Shown here one piece after another: positions 48,726 to 56,636 of a DNA stretch of 64,000 bases. The notes under the pieces were generated by a model. It searched no databases, was not told the DNA's origin, and saw nothing but the letters and a program-made list of their open reading frames with translations. The translations under genes were made by a program, and so were the position numbers. This DNA is from a virus: the IMG/VR virus record IMGVR_UViG_3300020202_000063, positions 34,579 to 98,578 of that record; one strand, 5' to 3'. The first letter of the stretch is position 1; every line of letters starts with the position of its first letter.

Positions 48726-48947
48726 TTAAGCGCTGCCGTATCTATAGCTCTGGAATGCACCATCAGAAACATGGAACCCAAGTTTTTCCAATTGTTTCTT
48801 ATCTTCGTCGCTTACTCTATCCGCCTCAATACAAACATGCATAACGTCATGTTCACAATGAGTTGGATAGGTAGGGTTGTCATATTTCCGGAAGATTTGT
48901 AGCGCGGCAATCAGCGCATCCAAACCCTTTAAATCGTTGTTGTTCAT
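48726..48947 (-). CDS. Unknown 73-aa protein
   Basis: Helical N-terminus (LKGLDALIAALQIFRKY), then CEHDVMHVCIEADRVS. Its ATG overlaps the preceding TGA. Not recognised. Confidence 0.68.
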   Translation of the reverse strand: MNNNDLKGLDALIAALQIFRKYDNPTYPTHCEHDVMHVCIEADRVSDEDKKQLEKLGFHVSDGAFQSYRYGSA

Positions 48948-49468
48948 TTTGCAGAATCAATAATGGCGGCAATGTATTCGCGGGCTTTCTCCACACCCCA
49001 TGCATGGATATATTTATCGCCCTTAGTCACTTCTTCTTTTGGAAATAGTTCCTGCGCCATCTTTGCCTTCTCAATCGCTTCCCAATCGATATTAATAACG
49101 CGCTTCCTCCAACCAATTGTAATCCGACCAACTATTGTTGTAACTACAAACCAAGGGAGGTGTGCACAACACCAGCTTGAACAATATCCATTTGGAATTT
49201 CTTCGACGAAAATTAGGTTGGGAAATAAGCTTATAATTTGCTCACGTTCCAACGTCCTACGTTTTTGTGCCCTCTCATCCTGCTTAATCGCTTCTATCAT
49301 TAGGGCGCGCTCTAGAATCGAAGACGCCTCATTTGCCGCCCTTTGTATCGCTTCATTCTCTGGGGCGTCAGGGAAATAAGCAGGCGGCGCGATTTCAATC
49401 TTTACGCCCCAACTTCCATATGTACCCATACTTTGATTGCAATACAGAGGTTTAAATTGTAGGTTCAT
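48944..49468 (-). CDS. Unknown 174-aa protein
   Basis: Alpha/beta with EIAPPAYFPDAPENEAIQRA in the first third and a short hydrophobic part (FVVTTIVGRITIGW). It could be membrane-associated. Not recognised. Confidence 0.7.
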   Translation of the reverse strand: MNLQFKPLYCNQSMGTYGSWGVKIEIAPPAYFPDAPENEAIQRAANEASSILERALMIEAIKQDERAQKRRTLEREQIISLFPNLIFVEEIPNGYCSSWCCAHLPWFVVTTIVGRITIGWRKRVINIDWEAIEKAKMAQELFPKEEVTKGDKYIHAWGVEKAREYIAAIIDSAK

Positions 49469-49518
49469 AACGTTATTTTGTGTGTTCTTCCCAAGTCCCT
49501 ATTTTCGAAAAAAACGTT

Positions 49519-49911
49519 TCATTCTAACTGGCCCAGATTCCCCATCACACCCTTTTCGATTGCTGTGTGACAGGTTATTAAAGTCATCGCATCGTAACTA
49601 AGCTTACTTTTGTGGCGCCTATAAGCCTCAGTTAGAAAGTCTTCTACCTCCTTACTGAACGCTTCGGCGGCGGGCGTATAACAATCACTTTTACCCGGCA
49701 AACGAATTTCGCTTTGTGTTGTGGGTTGTTTGTGTGTCCTTACTCCCCCAATCGTATGTAGGAACTTGTCTTTATACTCGGGATGGTCAAGCAATACCTC
49801 ACAATCGCACAATAGCTGCCCCTTGTAAGCTCGAAAACTACAATCCTCCCGATGGTCTTCAACAGGAGCCTTAGCCGAAATCTCCCAAGCCCGTGAAATA
49901 TCGACGCTCAT
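49519..49911 (-). CDS. Unknown 130-aa protein
   Basis: Starts MSVDISRAWEISAKAPVEDH; Cys-rich N-terminus (CSFRAYKGQLLCDCEVLL) and helical C-terminus. The ATG at 49911 overlaps the preceding stop (ATGA) and is preferred. Not recognised. Confidence 0.68.
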   Translation of the reverse strand: MSVDISRAWEISAKAPVEDHREDCSFRAYKGQLLCDCEVLLDHPEYKDKFLHTIGGVRTHKQPTTQSEIRLPGKSDCYTPAAEAFSKEVEDFLTEAYRRHKSKLSYDAMTLITCHTAIEKGVMGNLGQLE

Positions 49912-50108
49912 AGGTCCATATCGATTGAGGTTCGGATGTGACGTGAATCGGTGAGAGTATAGGTCCAAACCTGATTTGCGTCCAACTTATTACCGTCCTT
50001 ATCAACGATAAACTCGATATCGTGTAAATCCCAAATCCGGAGAAAAGCCAATCCTTTTTCCAGACTGGCTTCTCTCGTCCGCCGGAACTCGCAGAGTTGA
50101 ACTTTCAT
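49908..50108 (-). CDS. Unknown 66-aa protein
   Basis: Alpha/beta (RIWDLHDIEFIVDKDGNKLD). Coupled to the following gene by ATGA. Not recognised. Confidence 0.67.
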   Translation of the reverse strand: MKVQLCEFRRTREASLEKGLAFLRIWDLHDIEFIVDKDGNKLDANQVWTYTLTDSRHIRTSIDMDL

Positions 50109-50140
50109 ACGCGTAATACAAAACTACGCGCTATGCAAAG

Positions 50141-50326
50141 TCAAGATTTATTTTCGCTTTTGTAATACCTTTGCAATCTTTTCTCTATGTCATCCGACGA
50201 CACAGAACCTATCTCATCGTAAAATATTGCCCTGAACCAATGGATTAGTTCTTCCAATCCGTATTTGGCTGCCCGCCTCTTAATAAGCCAGTCGTAATCT
50301 CTAATTATAGTGTCAATTTTATCCAT
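50141..50326 (-). CDS. Unknown 61-aa helical protein
   Basis: MDKIDTIIRDYDWLIKRRAA then a helical, charged part ending RLQRYYKSENK. The longer frame runs back through the terminator and is rejected. It follows that terminator by about 13 bp. Confidence 0.6.
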   Translation of the reverse strand: MDKIDTIIRDYDWLIKRRAAKYGLEELIHWFRAIFYDEIGSVSSDDIEKRLQRYYKSENKS

Positions 50327-50338
50327 TATAATGGCAAA

Positions 50339-50370
50339 AGCCACGTTGGGGTTATAACCCAATCGTGGCT
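50339..50370 (-). terminator. Rho-independent terminator
   Basis: AGCCACG and CGTGGCT arms with GGGTTATAACCC between, then TTTTG on the minus strand. Ends the 50398-50883 unit. Confidence 0.78.
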
Positions 50371-50397
50371 CTTGTTGAAGGATTAGAGAAGTCTGGA

Positions 50398-50883
50398 TTA
50401 CTTGCGAGCACGAACAAGGCCCGCACCCTTCTTGATGTTTTGCGCGGTTGGAGCGGAGATATTCCACTTGGCGCAAATGTCGTCTTTAGACAACTTGCCG
50501 CCACGGAAATCTTCCACGATTTTGGCCCGCATCTCGGGTGTGATAGTGACACGAGCCTTGCGGTTGGACCGACGCGCTTGCGCGTTGCGTGCGCCGTTCG
50601 TGCGATTGGTGACGGATGCGCGACCCCGATTATTACCGAGCACATTACCGATTCCGTGAACTTCCACAAAATTGCGGACGAATTCCGAACTATCGGTATA
50701 ACCAAGACGCTGCGGCAGTTCCTTCAATTCCTGCATACGCGCAGCCTGAATTTCCTGCGCCAAGGTCGCCTCACGCTGACGGAGTTGTTCAAATTCTTGA
50801 ACTTTTGCAGCTACAGAATTGAACGAAACGGCGGGCATAGATGCCCCCGTGGGAGTGTTAACATTAGCGGTTGCGGTACTCAT
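50398..50883 (-). CDS. Coiled-coil plus helix-turn-helix protein
   Basis: A 161-residue protein: N-terminal coiled coil (FEQLRQREATLAQEIQAARM), Arg-rich linker with NRTNGARNAQARRSNRKARV, and a C-terminal HTH (IVEDFRGGKLSKDDICAKWN, then SAPTAQNIKKGAGLV). Same layout as 34988-35464. Likely DNA-binding. It has a 64-nt leader with an AAAAGGAC ribosome site, unlike most early genes. Start MSTATAN at 50883. Confidence 0.75.
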   Translation of the reverse strand: MSTATANVNTPTGASMPAVSFNSVAAKVQEFEQLRQREATLAQEIQAARMQELKELPQRLGYTDSSEFVRNFVEVHGIGNVLGNNRGRASVTNRTNGARNAQARRSNRKARVTITPEMRAKIVEDFRGGKLSKDDICAKWNISAPTAQNIKKGAGLVRARK

Positions 50884-50947
50884 TGGGTTTTGTCCTTTTC
50901 TTTTTGGTTGTTTTGTTACGTCCGAATTGAAGCTATCGAACGTGTCT

Positions 50948-50976
50948 ACCTTACCAGTACAGCATTTATTTGACAA
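50948..50976 (-). promoter_or_regulatory. Promoter of HTH gene, leadered type
   Basis: TTGTCA, 17-bp spacer, TAAGGT; 64 nt to the ATG at 50883. ACCTATT abuts the -35 as in the early promoters. Confidence 0.65.
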
Positions 50977-51039
50977 TAGGTAAAAAATTTAAATAGGCAT
51001 CGGGAAAATCCCTAGTAACAAATGTAATATGCACGAAAA

Positions 51040-51276
51040 TCATTCGGTACCATCTTCTACTAGCGCAAATTCACCGACACGTACAATATCTTTAACCCCT
51101 TCATTCTCAACAAATACTGCTTCGCGCGTACACACTAAAACGAACCATGTACCACCGATACAGAAGCGACCGGTAGAATCCCATTCACTGATGTCGAAAT
51201 TTGATTCGTGCACCAGTGTGATTGCTTGCTCTAATGAGAGAGCATCACTTACCCACAGTGGAATTTCCTGATTCAT
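51040..51276 (-). CDS. Unknown 78-aa protein
   Basis: Alpha/beta (SNFDISEWDSTGRFCIGGTW; EGVKDIVRVGEFALVEDG). Ends close to the region upstream of the HTH gene. Not recognised. Confidence 0.68.
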   Translation of the reverse strand: MNQEIPLWVSDALSLEQAITLVHESNFDISEWDSTGRFCIGGTWFVLVCTREAVFVENEGVKDIVRVGEFALVEDGTE

Positions 51277-51451
51277 CGAGTGTGAGAAGCTTGTTAAGTT
51301 CTACTGAACAGGTACTAATGGCGCGAAGCACATCCTCCCTATTCACGATAACAATTCTTACAGCAGTGGTAGGATTCACGCAACATTGTTTTTTAAGGGC
51401 GACCCACAATAATTCCGTAAGAGCCTCATTATCAGTGACGTTGCGTCCCAT
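51245..51451 (-). CDS. Unknown 68-aa protein
   Basis: Alpha/beta with several Cys (LLWVALKKQCCVNPTTAVRI). Overlaps the next gene by 32 and the previous by 20 bases. Not recognised. Confidence 0.62.
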   Translation of the reverse strand: MGRNVTDNEALTELLWVALKKQCCVNPTTAVRIVIVNREDVLRAISTCSVELNKLLTLDESGNSTVGK

Positions 51452-51752
51452 AAATTTTTTCCACGTCTGTCAATAGCTTGGTTATGTTCCGGTAGAGGGA
51501 AAGGAATAAAGGAATCTGTTTTTCTTTTCCACGCGTGTTTTTCACCCGGTCGAAAACCTCCAAACCACCTTCAACCAACGCGCCGCCGTAATGACAGAGC
51601 CAAACGTACTGAAATTGTCCTTGAAATTCGCGGGAGACGTAGACAAGACCATCCACCACAGAGCCGATATCGCGCACTTGGTCAGCATCCTTAAAGCCGC
51701 GCGCGTACAGGTCTGCAACTACTCCTCGTTCTCTTGGTAGGAATCCTTCCAT
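51432..51752 (-). CDS. Unknown 106-aa protein
   Basis: Alpha/beta (GLVYVSREFQGQFQYVWLCH) with a Lys-rich C-terminus. Overlaps both neighbours. Not recognised. Confidence 0.65.
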   Translation of the reverse strand: MEGFLPRERGVVADLYARGFKDADQVRDIGSVVDGLVYVSREFQGQFQYVWLCHYGGALVEGGLEVFDRVKNTRGKEKQIPLFLSLYRNITKLLTDVEKIYGTQRH

Positions 51753-52036
51753 ATGTCATCCGATTTCTTTTGTGATTGTTCGTAACGGTACTCCAATAGG
51801 GGACGGAACTTATGCGCCGACCAAAAACACTCTAGTGGCGCATGCTTCTTTCCTTCGTATTCTACCCGATAAGTGGGCTTACCTACAATCTTGTAGGCAT
51901 AAAGTTTTCCATTATGAAAGATGCGTTCTTCAATAGCGTATACTTGATTGACAATACATGCGCCATTAGGGTTCCAGAAGTTAGAGTCTGAACCACCTTC
52001 AACGCATACAACTCGCTCATTTAGGGCATCATTCAT
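51719..52036 (-). CDS. Unknown 105-aa protein
   Basis: Begins MNDALNERVVCVEGGSDSNF after a GAAGGAAAAACC ribosome site; mixed alpha/beta. The longer frame has an unlikely leader. Not recognised. Confidence 0.68.
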   Translation of the reverse strand: MNDALNERVVCVEGGSDSNFWNPNGACIVNQVYAIEERIFHNGKLYAYKIVGKPTYRVEYEGKKHAPLECFWSAHKFRPLLEYRYEQSQKKSDDIWKDSYQENEE

Positions 52037-52080
52037 GGTTTTTCCTTCGTGTGAAGACTGACATTGCAAAATGCGACCGG

Positions 52081-52551
52081 TCAAGAAAATTCTTTTATAA
52101 CTGCAATATGATGGCGAGCGCGCTCCGGTAACTGGTTAAACCAGAGTGAGTTTTCTAATTCTTTTGCCGCCATTGCGTAATCGCCACGTTCCATTGCGGC
52201 GCGAAATTTTACAAATTTTTCAAATCCTTTGTCGCCTACGTTGTAGGCCAGACTGATAAGAACCAAACGGATTTTCTCCGGGTGGGAATAAAACGATTGG
52301 ATTTTTCGTTGCGCCGCCCGCTTTGCGCGTTCTACATCTGATACGAAAAGCGCCAATACTTCCTCATCAGTATACTCGCGAATAGGTTCTCCAACAACAA
52401 ACTTATGCCCAATTCCAACGTGCCATACACCATTCAATCTATAAGGGGTTGTCTTATAACCCTCGAACCTAACGAGGAAATCGAAACACGTTGTGTTACA
52501 CTGTCCAAATGTCGCTGAGACCAGACAACAAAACAAGAGTAGTTTCTTCAT
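52081..52551 (-). CDS. GH24-type lysozyme (endolysin) with signal peptide
   Basis: A 156-residue lysozyme of the T4/P22 type that cuts peptidoglycan at lysis. MKKLLLFCCLVSATFG is a signal or signal-arrest sequence, so it may be exported by the host. The active-site region reads RFEGYKTTPYRLNGVWHVGI: Glu is kept, but positions usually Asp and Thr are Leu/Asn and His. The C-terminal helices (SLAYNVGDKGFEKF; MAAKELENSLWFNQLPER) match. No holin is obvious beside it. Confidence 0.85.
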   Translation of the reverse strand: MKKLLLFCCLVSATFGQCNTTCFDFLVRFEGYKTTPYRLNGVWHVGIGHKFVVGEPIREYTDEEVLALFVSDVERAKRAAQRKIQSFYSHPEKIRLVLISLAYNVGDKGFEKFVKFRAAMERGDYAMAAKELENSLWFNQLPERARHHIAVIKEFS

Positions 52552-52659
52552 TCAGCGTTTTCGTTTTCGCTTGTTAGTCAACGGGTTACGTTCTTGCCTA
52601 TTCTCCGTGAGAACAAGTAGCTTAGTGCGCTTTATAACTGTTTTTCGCTTCGTTCTCAC
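52552..52659 (-). CDS. Possible 35-aa basic peptide, GTG start
   Basis: Read from GTG at 52659 to TGA at 52552 it gives RTKRKTVIKRTKLLVLTENR and then ...NKRKRKR. It overlaps the hairpin at 52657. The length and lack of ATG make it uncertain. Confidence 0.3.
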   Translation of the reverse strand: MRTKRKTVIKRTKLLVLTENRQERNPLTNKRKRKR

Positions 52660-52676
52660 GTGTATAGTTACACGTG
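52657..52676. promoter_or_regulatory. CACGTGTA-TAGT-TACACGTG inverted repeat
   Basis: A perfect 8-bp inverted repeat with 4-nt loop about 110 bp before the lysozyme ATG. It may be an operator, a transcript hairpin or a terminator without a T tract. It overlaps the possible GTG start. Confidence 0.5.
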
Positions 52677-52688
52677 TGAATCGACTCG

Positions 52689-52811
52689 TTAGACTGTTTT
52701 TGGAATATCGTTATCGTATTCGTTCGTTGTAAGGGTGAGCACAATCGAATAGAAAACAAACAAAAAGAGGTCAGCGATAAATTGGCCGCATTCTTTAATC
52801 TTCGTTTTCAT
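52689..52811 (-). CDS. 40-aa membrane protein
   Basis: Starts MKTKIKECGQFIADLFLFVF, one membrane span, then a polar tail. The ATG overlaps the end of the preceding gene. Such small membrane proteins beside a lysozyme can be holins; this is inference from position only. Confidence 0.6.
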   Translation of the reverse strand: MKTKIKECGQFIADLFLFVFYSIVLTLTTNEYDNDIPKTV

Positions 52812-53214
52812 AAACTTTAACAATGCGGGCGCGACGCCAAACTTCACCCTTCCATCCCATCGCCCAACAAGAAAATCGCCAACCATAATAACCAGCACCT
52901 AAGAACCCAGAAACACGAATTTTTACAATACACAATATCTCCCCATGCCGATGACCCATTTGTTTCAATGCGTGTTTTGCCTTATTCAGTGTAGTAAAGA
53001 CGTGAATACCCCCACCATGGGTAAATACCTCACTCATCTCTTCGGGTTTATAAGCCGGAAAATCCTTGGGTAGTTCCAACTTCTTATCCGTCCATTGTGT
53101 ATTACGATATGGGGAATAGAATTTTGTCTTACCACGGTCCTTATAAATATGGAGAATCTTATAACGGAATGGACTTTTGCTATGTGGTACAGTTTGGGTA
53201 ACAGAAAGACACAT
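52795..53214 (-). CDS. Unknown 139-aa protein
   Basis: Alpha/beta with HKSPFRYKILHIYKD-like start, KPEEMSEVFTHGGGIHVFTT and a Trp-rich C-terminus (GWRFSCWAMGWKGEVWRR). Not recognised. Confidence 0.68.
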   Translation of the reverse strand: MCLSVTQTVPHSKSPFRYKILHIYKDRGKTKFYSPYRNTQWTDKKLELPKDFPAYKPEEMSEVFTHGGGIHVFTTLNKAKHALKQMGHRHGEILCIVKIRVSGFLGAGYYGWRFSCWAMGWKGEVWRRARIVKVYENED

Positions 53215-53218
53215 ATAA

Positions 53219-53389
53219 TTATTCCTTTTTATATTTCGGCTCGCTATCGAATAAATCGGGGTCCAGTTTCATAGCTAACTCGGTAATATCATTAGCTTCC
53301 TTTTCGGCCATGCCCTCAAGAGTTGACTTCACCGCGCGCATTTGACTAAGAAGTTCCTGCGCCTTTGCTAATCGTTGCTCTGGTGTCAT
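53219..53389 (-). CDS. Unknown 56-aa helical protein
   Basis: MTPEQRLAKAQELLSQMRAV followed by further helix and a charged end. Start at 53389, 5 bp after the preceding stop. Not recognised. Confidence 0.67.
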   Translation of the reverse strand: MTPEQRLAKAQELLSQMRAVKSTLEGMAEKEANDITELAMKLDPDLFDSEPKYKKE

Positions 53390-53394
53390 ATTTG

Positions 53395-53652
53395 TTATCT
53401 TTCCGTGAAATACCTGACAAGCGCAACACATGCACTTTTTAATGCTTTTTGCTTATTGTCTTGTGGCTCTCCCCTGATTACAGTGCCAAAAGCTGGCAAA
53501 TCGACAAATATATATAGGTGTTTACCCTGAGCCTCTTGATAAGCGATTGGAATATTAGCCCGTCGTGCTGCCATGCAGACATAGCCGCAAAACTCCATAT
53601 CGGAAAGTTGCCACTCCTGTACTTTGTCTTGCGGCTTTGCTGCTGTTTCCAT
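53395..53652 (-). CDS. Unknown 85-aa protein
   Basis: Alpha/beta (CGYVCMAARRANIPIAYQEA; HLYIFVDLPAFGTV). It shares one base with the preceding stop. Not recognised. Confidence 0.67.
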   Translation of the reverse strand: METAAKPQDKVQEWQLSDMEFCGYVCMAARRANIPIAYQEAQGKHLYIFVDLPAFGTVIRGEPQDNKQKALKSACVALVRYFTER

Positions 53653-53999
53653 TAGATTACACCATCCTTACGAAGACGACCAAGGCAAATACGAATGCCG
53701 AGACGACGGTTAAATGCATCCTTTCGATTACACTGTGCGGCGCGAACCTCAGTCGTACCACCGTTTGGTGCGGTGATTTCAACTTCAGTCAAACCACCCT
53801 TGGCATCGACATAACCATATTTTCTATTGCGCTTATCCTCCTTCGTCAGACGTTCCAACGTGGGAACGGTCGGGGCAACGTGAGTTGCAATCAATTTGGT
53901 CGAAGGAATAGATGGGTTGCGCGAAGCAACGTACCGATAATGATTGATACGGACCTTGTAACCCTGTTTACGCAGTTCGTGAATTGTAGGTAGGTTCAT
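53652..53999 (-). CDS. Unknown basic 115-aa protein
   Basis: Arg/Lys-rich, with IHELRKQGYKVRINHYRYVA and a beta hairpin (GLTEVEITAPNGGTTEVRAA). Possibly nucleic-acid binding. Start and stop abut the neighbours. Not recognised. Confidence 0.7.
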   Translation of the reverse strand: MNLPTIHELRKQGYKVRINHYRYVASRNPSIPSTKLIATHVAPTVPTLERLTKEDKRNRKYGYVDAKGGLTEVEITAPNGGTTEVRAAQCNRKDAFNRRLGIRICLGRLRKDGVI

Positions 54000-54011
54000 T
54001 GTTATTTAGTT

Positions 54012-54590
54012 TTATGCAATAAGGTTGAAAGTGATAGCGAGACCAATGAGAAAGGTTGCCAATGTACTTAGAAATGCATACAATGCTCTCTCGCCAGTAT
54101 AATAATCATTATTTTTTACAATTTCGTATTTATACGTTCGATTCCAGAATGGGCCGCTCCGTTCAGCCACAACTCGGCGCTGAAGAACCATCTTATACAT
54201 AATAGACAGATATACGGAAATGAGAATTGCTAGCAACCCAAGTCCAATCGGAACGCATACTAGCCTATCGACAACATATCGTGTAATATCGAAGGCGTCG
54301 CGTCCTGCCACTTTCCAAGCAATAACTGCCATTGTAAAGCGACCCACATCCGTCTTGGAAAACTTCTCCGCATGGTCGGTGAGAGAAGTAAGACCAGCGT
54401 CCATAGCGGTGCCGACGTTCTTACCAAACTCGACCCATTCATTTGCTTTGGCAACGATGGGTGTGTTGTTAGTTGGCGCGGCAACCGTTTGGACTTTAAC
54501 AAGAACTTCTTGTGGTTGGTTTTGCTGTTGCTGACCGAAAACGGATGTAATAGCCGCGAACGCAAAGATTATAATAAAGATGTATTTCAT
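54012..54590 (-). CDS. Membrane protein with signal peptide, 192 aa
   Basis: Signal sequence MKYIFIIIFAFAAITSVFGQ followed by a Gln/Pro region, then membrane spans at about residues 120-140 and 170-190. The polar middle suggests a periplasmic or extracytoplasmic part between spans. Function unknown. Confidence 0.68.
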   Translation of the reverse strand: MKYIFIIIFAFAAITSVFGQQQQNQPQEVLVKVQTVAAPTNNTPIVAKANEWVEFGKNVGTAMDAGLTSLTDHAEKFSKTDVGRFTMAVIAWKVAGRDAFDITRYVVDRLVCVPIGLGLLAILISVYLSIMYKMVLQRRVVAERSGPFWNRTYKYEIVKNNDYYTGERALYAFLSTLATFLIGLAITFNLIA

Positions 54591-54615
54591 GAACGGAAAC
54601 TGAGGGATAAATTGC

Positions 54616-54945
54616 TTATGTCAAGCCGAAATCAGAATATTTCTTAGCCGCTTCCCGGTAACTTTCCACCGGATTAGGTAAGAGGCCGCGCGAGTGCATT
54701 TTCCGCCAAAATCCGATAGACGATTTAGTGGGCCAATTGATATCATACTCTATGCGATTATCTTTGAGCGCCTTTAAAAAAGCTGTTCCAGCGCCCAACT
54801 TGGGTTTTACCGTTCGAAGCGAAACGATTTCTATCTTACCGGGTTTATTAACAAAGCGCCCGTCGCGCACAGAACTATCAGGCGCAAGCAAACCGTGCTC
54901 AACAAACTGTCGCAATATTGTTCGGGCGAGATTAAGATTTGTCAT
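54616..54945 (-). CDS. Unknown basic 109-aa protein
   Basis: Alpha/beta (ARTILRQFVEHGLLAPDSSV; WRKMHSRGLLPNPVESYREA), probably nucleic-acid associated by charge. Its ATG overlaps the preceding TGA (ATGA). Not recognised. Confidence 0.68.
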   Translation of the reverse strand: MTNLNLARTILRQFVEHGLLAPDSSVRDGRFVNKPGKIEIVSLRTVKPKLGAGTAFLKALKDNRIEYDINWPTKSSIGFWRKMHSRGLLPNPVESYREAAKKYSDFGLT

Positions 54946-55370
54946 CCTACTTTATACAACACTGCCGTCTTGCCACGCTGCCCTTCACTGCGAGCGGCCA
55001 AACCCGCTTCAACACAATGCTCCTTAACCCAATTATAAGCGTAGGGTTGAGGAATTCCATTTACTTCGGCTAATTCCTTAATTGTAAATACATCCCCCGG
55101 AACCTTGATATCGTTCATCTTGGCGGTATAAGTGCCGCGCGATACACGTGGCAATGCAACTACAACATTCGCATCTTTCGATACAATCTCTTCTCGATGG
55201 AGTCGAGCGGGAGAGCGCCCACTTATAACTGTGAAAGGGGTTAGAGTGCCCCCGGTTACAGTCACGCCACAATCGGAAATACGTTCAATTTTAAGGTTTT
55301 GCATTTCTGCAATACCATTAATATCGACTCGTTGACCCTCTTTAAATGTATTTAGGTCTCGGTATTCCAT
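54942..55370 (-). CDS. HTH-containing 142-aa protein
   Basis: Beta N-terminal half (MEYRDLNTFKEGQRVDINGI) and a C-terminal helix-turn-helix-like domain (FTIKELAEVNGIPQPYAYNW, then VKEHCVEAGLAARSEG). Start at 55370; a longer leader is rejected. Probably DNA-binding. A CTGGACTGGCGACCAG palindromic stretch lies just upstream. Confidence 0.68.
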   Translation of the reverse strand: MEYRDLNTFKEGQRVDINGIAEMQNLKIERISDCGVTVTGGTLTPFTVISGRSPARLHREEIVSKDANVVVALPRVSRGTYTAKMNDIKVPGDVFTIKELAEVNGIPQPYAYNWVKEHCVEAGLAARSEGQRGKTAVLYKVG

Positions 55371-55483
55371 GATAAAAAAATGATAATAGGCTGGTCGCCA
55401 GTCCAGCGCGTTAGTTGTTGGTTCGGTAGGAGTTACCAACGAGCAAGCCCTACATCGCAAGCCCACGTGTCCCACGTTCGTTC

Positions 55484-55503
55484 AAATAGGTAATCACCTA
55501 TTT
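55484..55503. promoter_or_regulatory. AAATAGGT-AATC-ACCTATTT inverted repeat
   Basis: Perfect 8-bp repeat matching the operator-like element near the early promoters. It lies 114 bp before the ATG of 54942-55370, but the usual -35/-10 do not follow, so it may be an orphan operator copy. Confidence 0.5.
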
Positions 55504-55566
55504 TCGCACTTAGCTATCATGCTTTACTACTTGCTAGCTTCCACGTCGCTATTATCAAAAATAAAA

Positions 55567-55827
55567 TTACTTCGCCAACGTCAAACCGATGATGTTTTCG
55601 CGAATGCGCAATGCGTCTTCCATTTCTTCGGTATGCGCGGCATTAGCCGCCTGCAATTTCGCAATCACATTATCGTTGTTCGCAATAACACCCTTGTTCT
55701 GATTAACAAGTGCTTCGAGTTCTGACTTCACCTTGGTGAATGCCGAAACGATGTTATTGAGACGAAGCGGTTCGGGCGCGGGCGCAACAGCCTTACGGAA
55801 TGGATTCAGTTTTTTTATGAGGAACAT
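55567..55827 (-). CDS. Coiled-coil protein, 86 aa
   Basis: Basic start (MFLIKKLNPFRKAVAPAPEP) and heptads through residues 25-80 (FTKVKSELEALVNQNKGVIA). Not recognised; possibly an adaptor. Confidence 0.68.
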   Translation of the reverse strand: MFLIKKLNPFRKAVAPAPEPLRLNNIVSAFTKVKSELEALVNQNKGVIANNDNVIAKLQAANAAHTEEMEDALRIRENIIGLTLAK

Positions 55828-55866
55828 ATGGTTTAGAATTTGTATGATTAACTTATCGGGAAAAAC

Positions 55867-55894
55867 ACTATCAAATGGGACGGGGTTTCGTCAA
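55867..55894 (-). promoter_or_regulatory. Promoter candidate for coiled-coil gene
   Basis: TTGACG, 16-bp spacer, GATAGT; about 40 nt to the ATG at 55827. Confidence 0.5.
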
Positions 55895-55903
55895 GTAATT
55901 TTC

Positions 55904-56626
55904 TTAGTTTGTATTGGGTATTTCTACGTATTCCTTTTCCACCCGGAAATTACTTACGTTACTCTTTCGGAAGCAACGGTATCCGTTACGTAAAAAATCG
56001 AACCCACGATAATGAACGGGGTCTTCCTGACGATAATCAAGCGCAACGCGGCGCTTCGTTAGCACTCCCTGTTTTGCATAGTCGAAATAGGCAACATCTC
56101 GACAACGTAGAAAACGTCCATTCTTTCCACGTGGTGGTAGAATAACCCCATCAAAGCGCCCCTTGTTATCACGGGTCGGTTGGGTTAAATCTTTTTTACT
56201 AGCCAAAACATTATCGATAACCTTATCCATGGCCGCATTCACGGGTTTGGGTGTCAAATCATGCTTGCGCACGCCACCCACCACATTTGGGTCGAACGAA
56301 TAGGCGGTGACCTTTGGTTGTACTCGCTGATAGAGACTATTAAAAGTGGGAGGTACATTACCATCTCTATCTACATACGCTTTGTGAGGATTACTCCACT
56401 TATAACCAGCATTTAGTAAACTTTCTTCGGGGTCATCGTTGCTATACCGATTGAAATTATGACTGATACAAATTAGCTTATAGATACCATGCTTATTCTT
56501 TCTATTTACATCAATAAGCGCAACAATCGCTTCAGACGATAGATATCCACCTAAATTGAAAATATGGCCCGCCATCCTTGCGGCATGCAATCGTCCCGAA
56601 ACTGTCTCTGTACTTTGTTCAAGCAT
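55904..56626 (-). CDS. WYL/SH3-fold-like phage protein
   Basis: A 240-residue protein with a helical N-terminal part, a Lys/Pro-rich linker and a C-terminal beta-barrel-like part (VAYFDYAKQGVLTKRRVALD, then HYRGFDFLRNGYRCFRKSNV). The pattern resembles WYL- or SH3-type domains that bind nucleic acid or ligands. Similar proteins are common but uncharacterised. Confidence 0.6.
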   Translation of the reverse strand: MLEQSTETVSGRLHAARMAGHIFNLGGYLSSEAIVALIDVNRKNKHGIYKLICISHNFNRYSNDDPEESLLNAGYKWSNPHKAYVDRDGNVPPTFNSLYQRVQPKVTAYSFDPNVVGGVRKHDLTPKPVNAAMDKVIDNVLASKKDLTQPTRDNKGRFDGVILPPRGKNGRFLRCRDVAYFDYAKQGVLTKRRVALDYRQEDPVHYRGFDFLRNGYRCFRKSNVSNFRVEKEYVEIPNTN

Positions 56627-56636
56627 TAGATTATCC

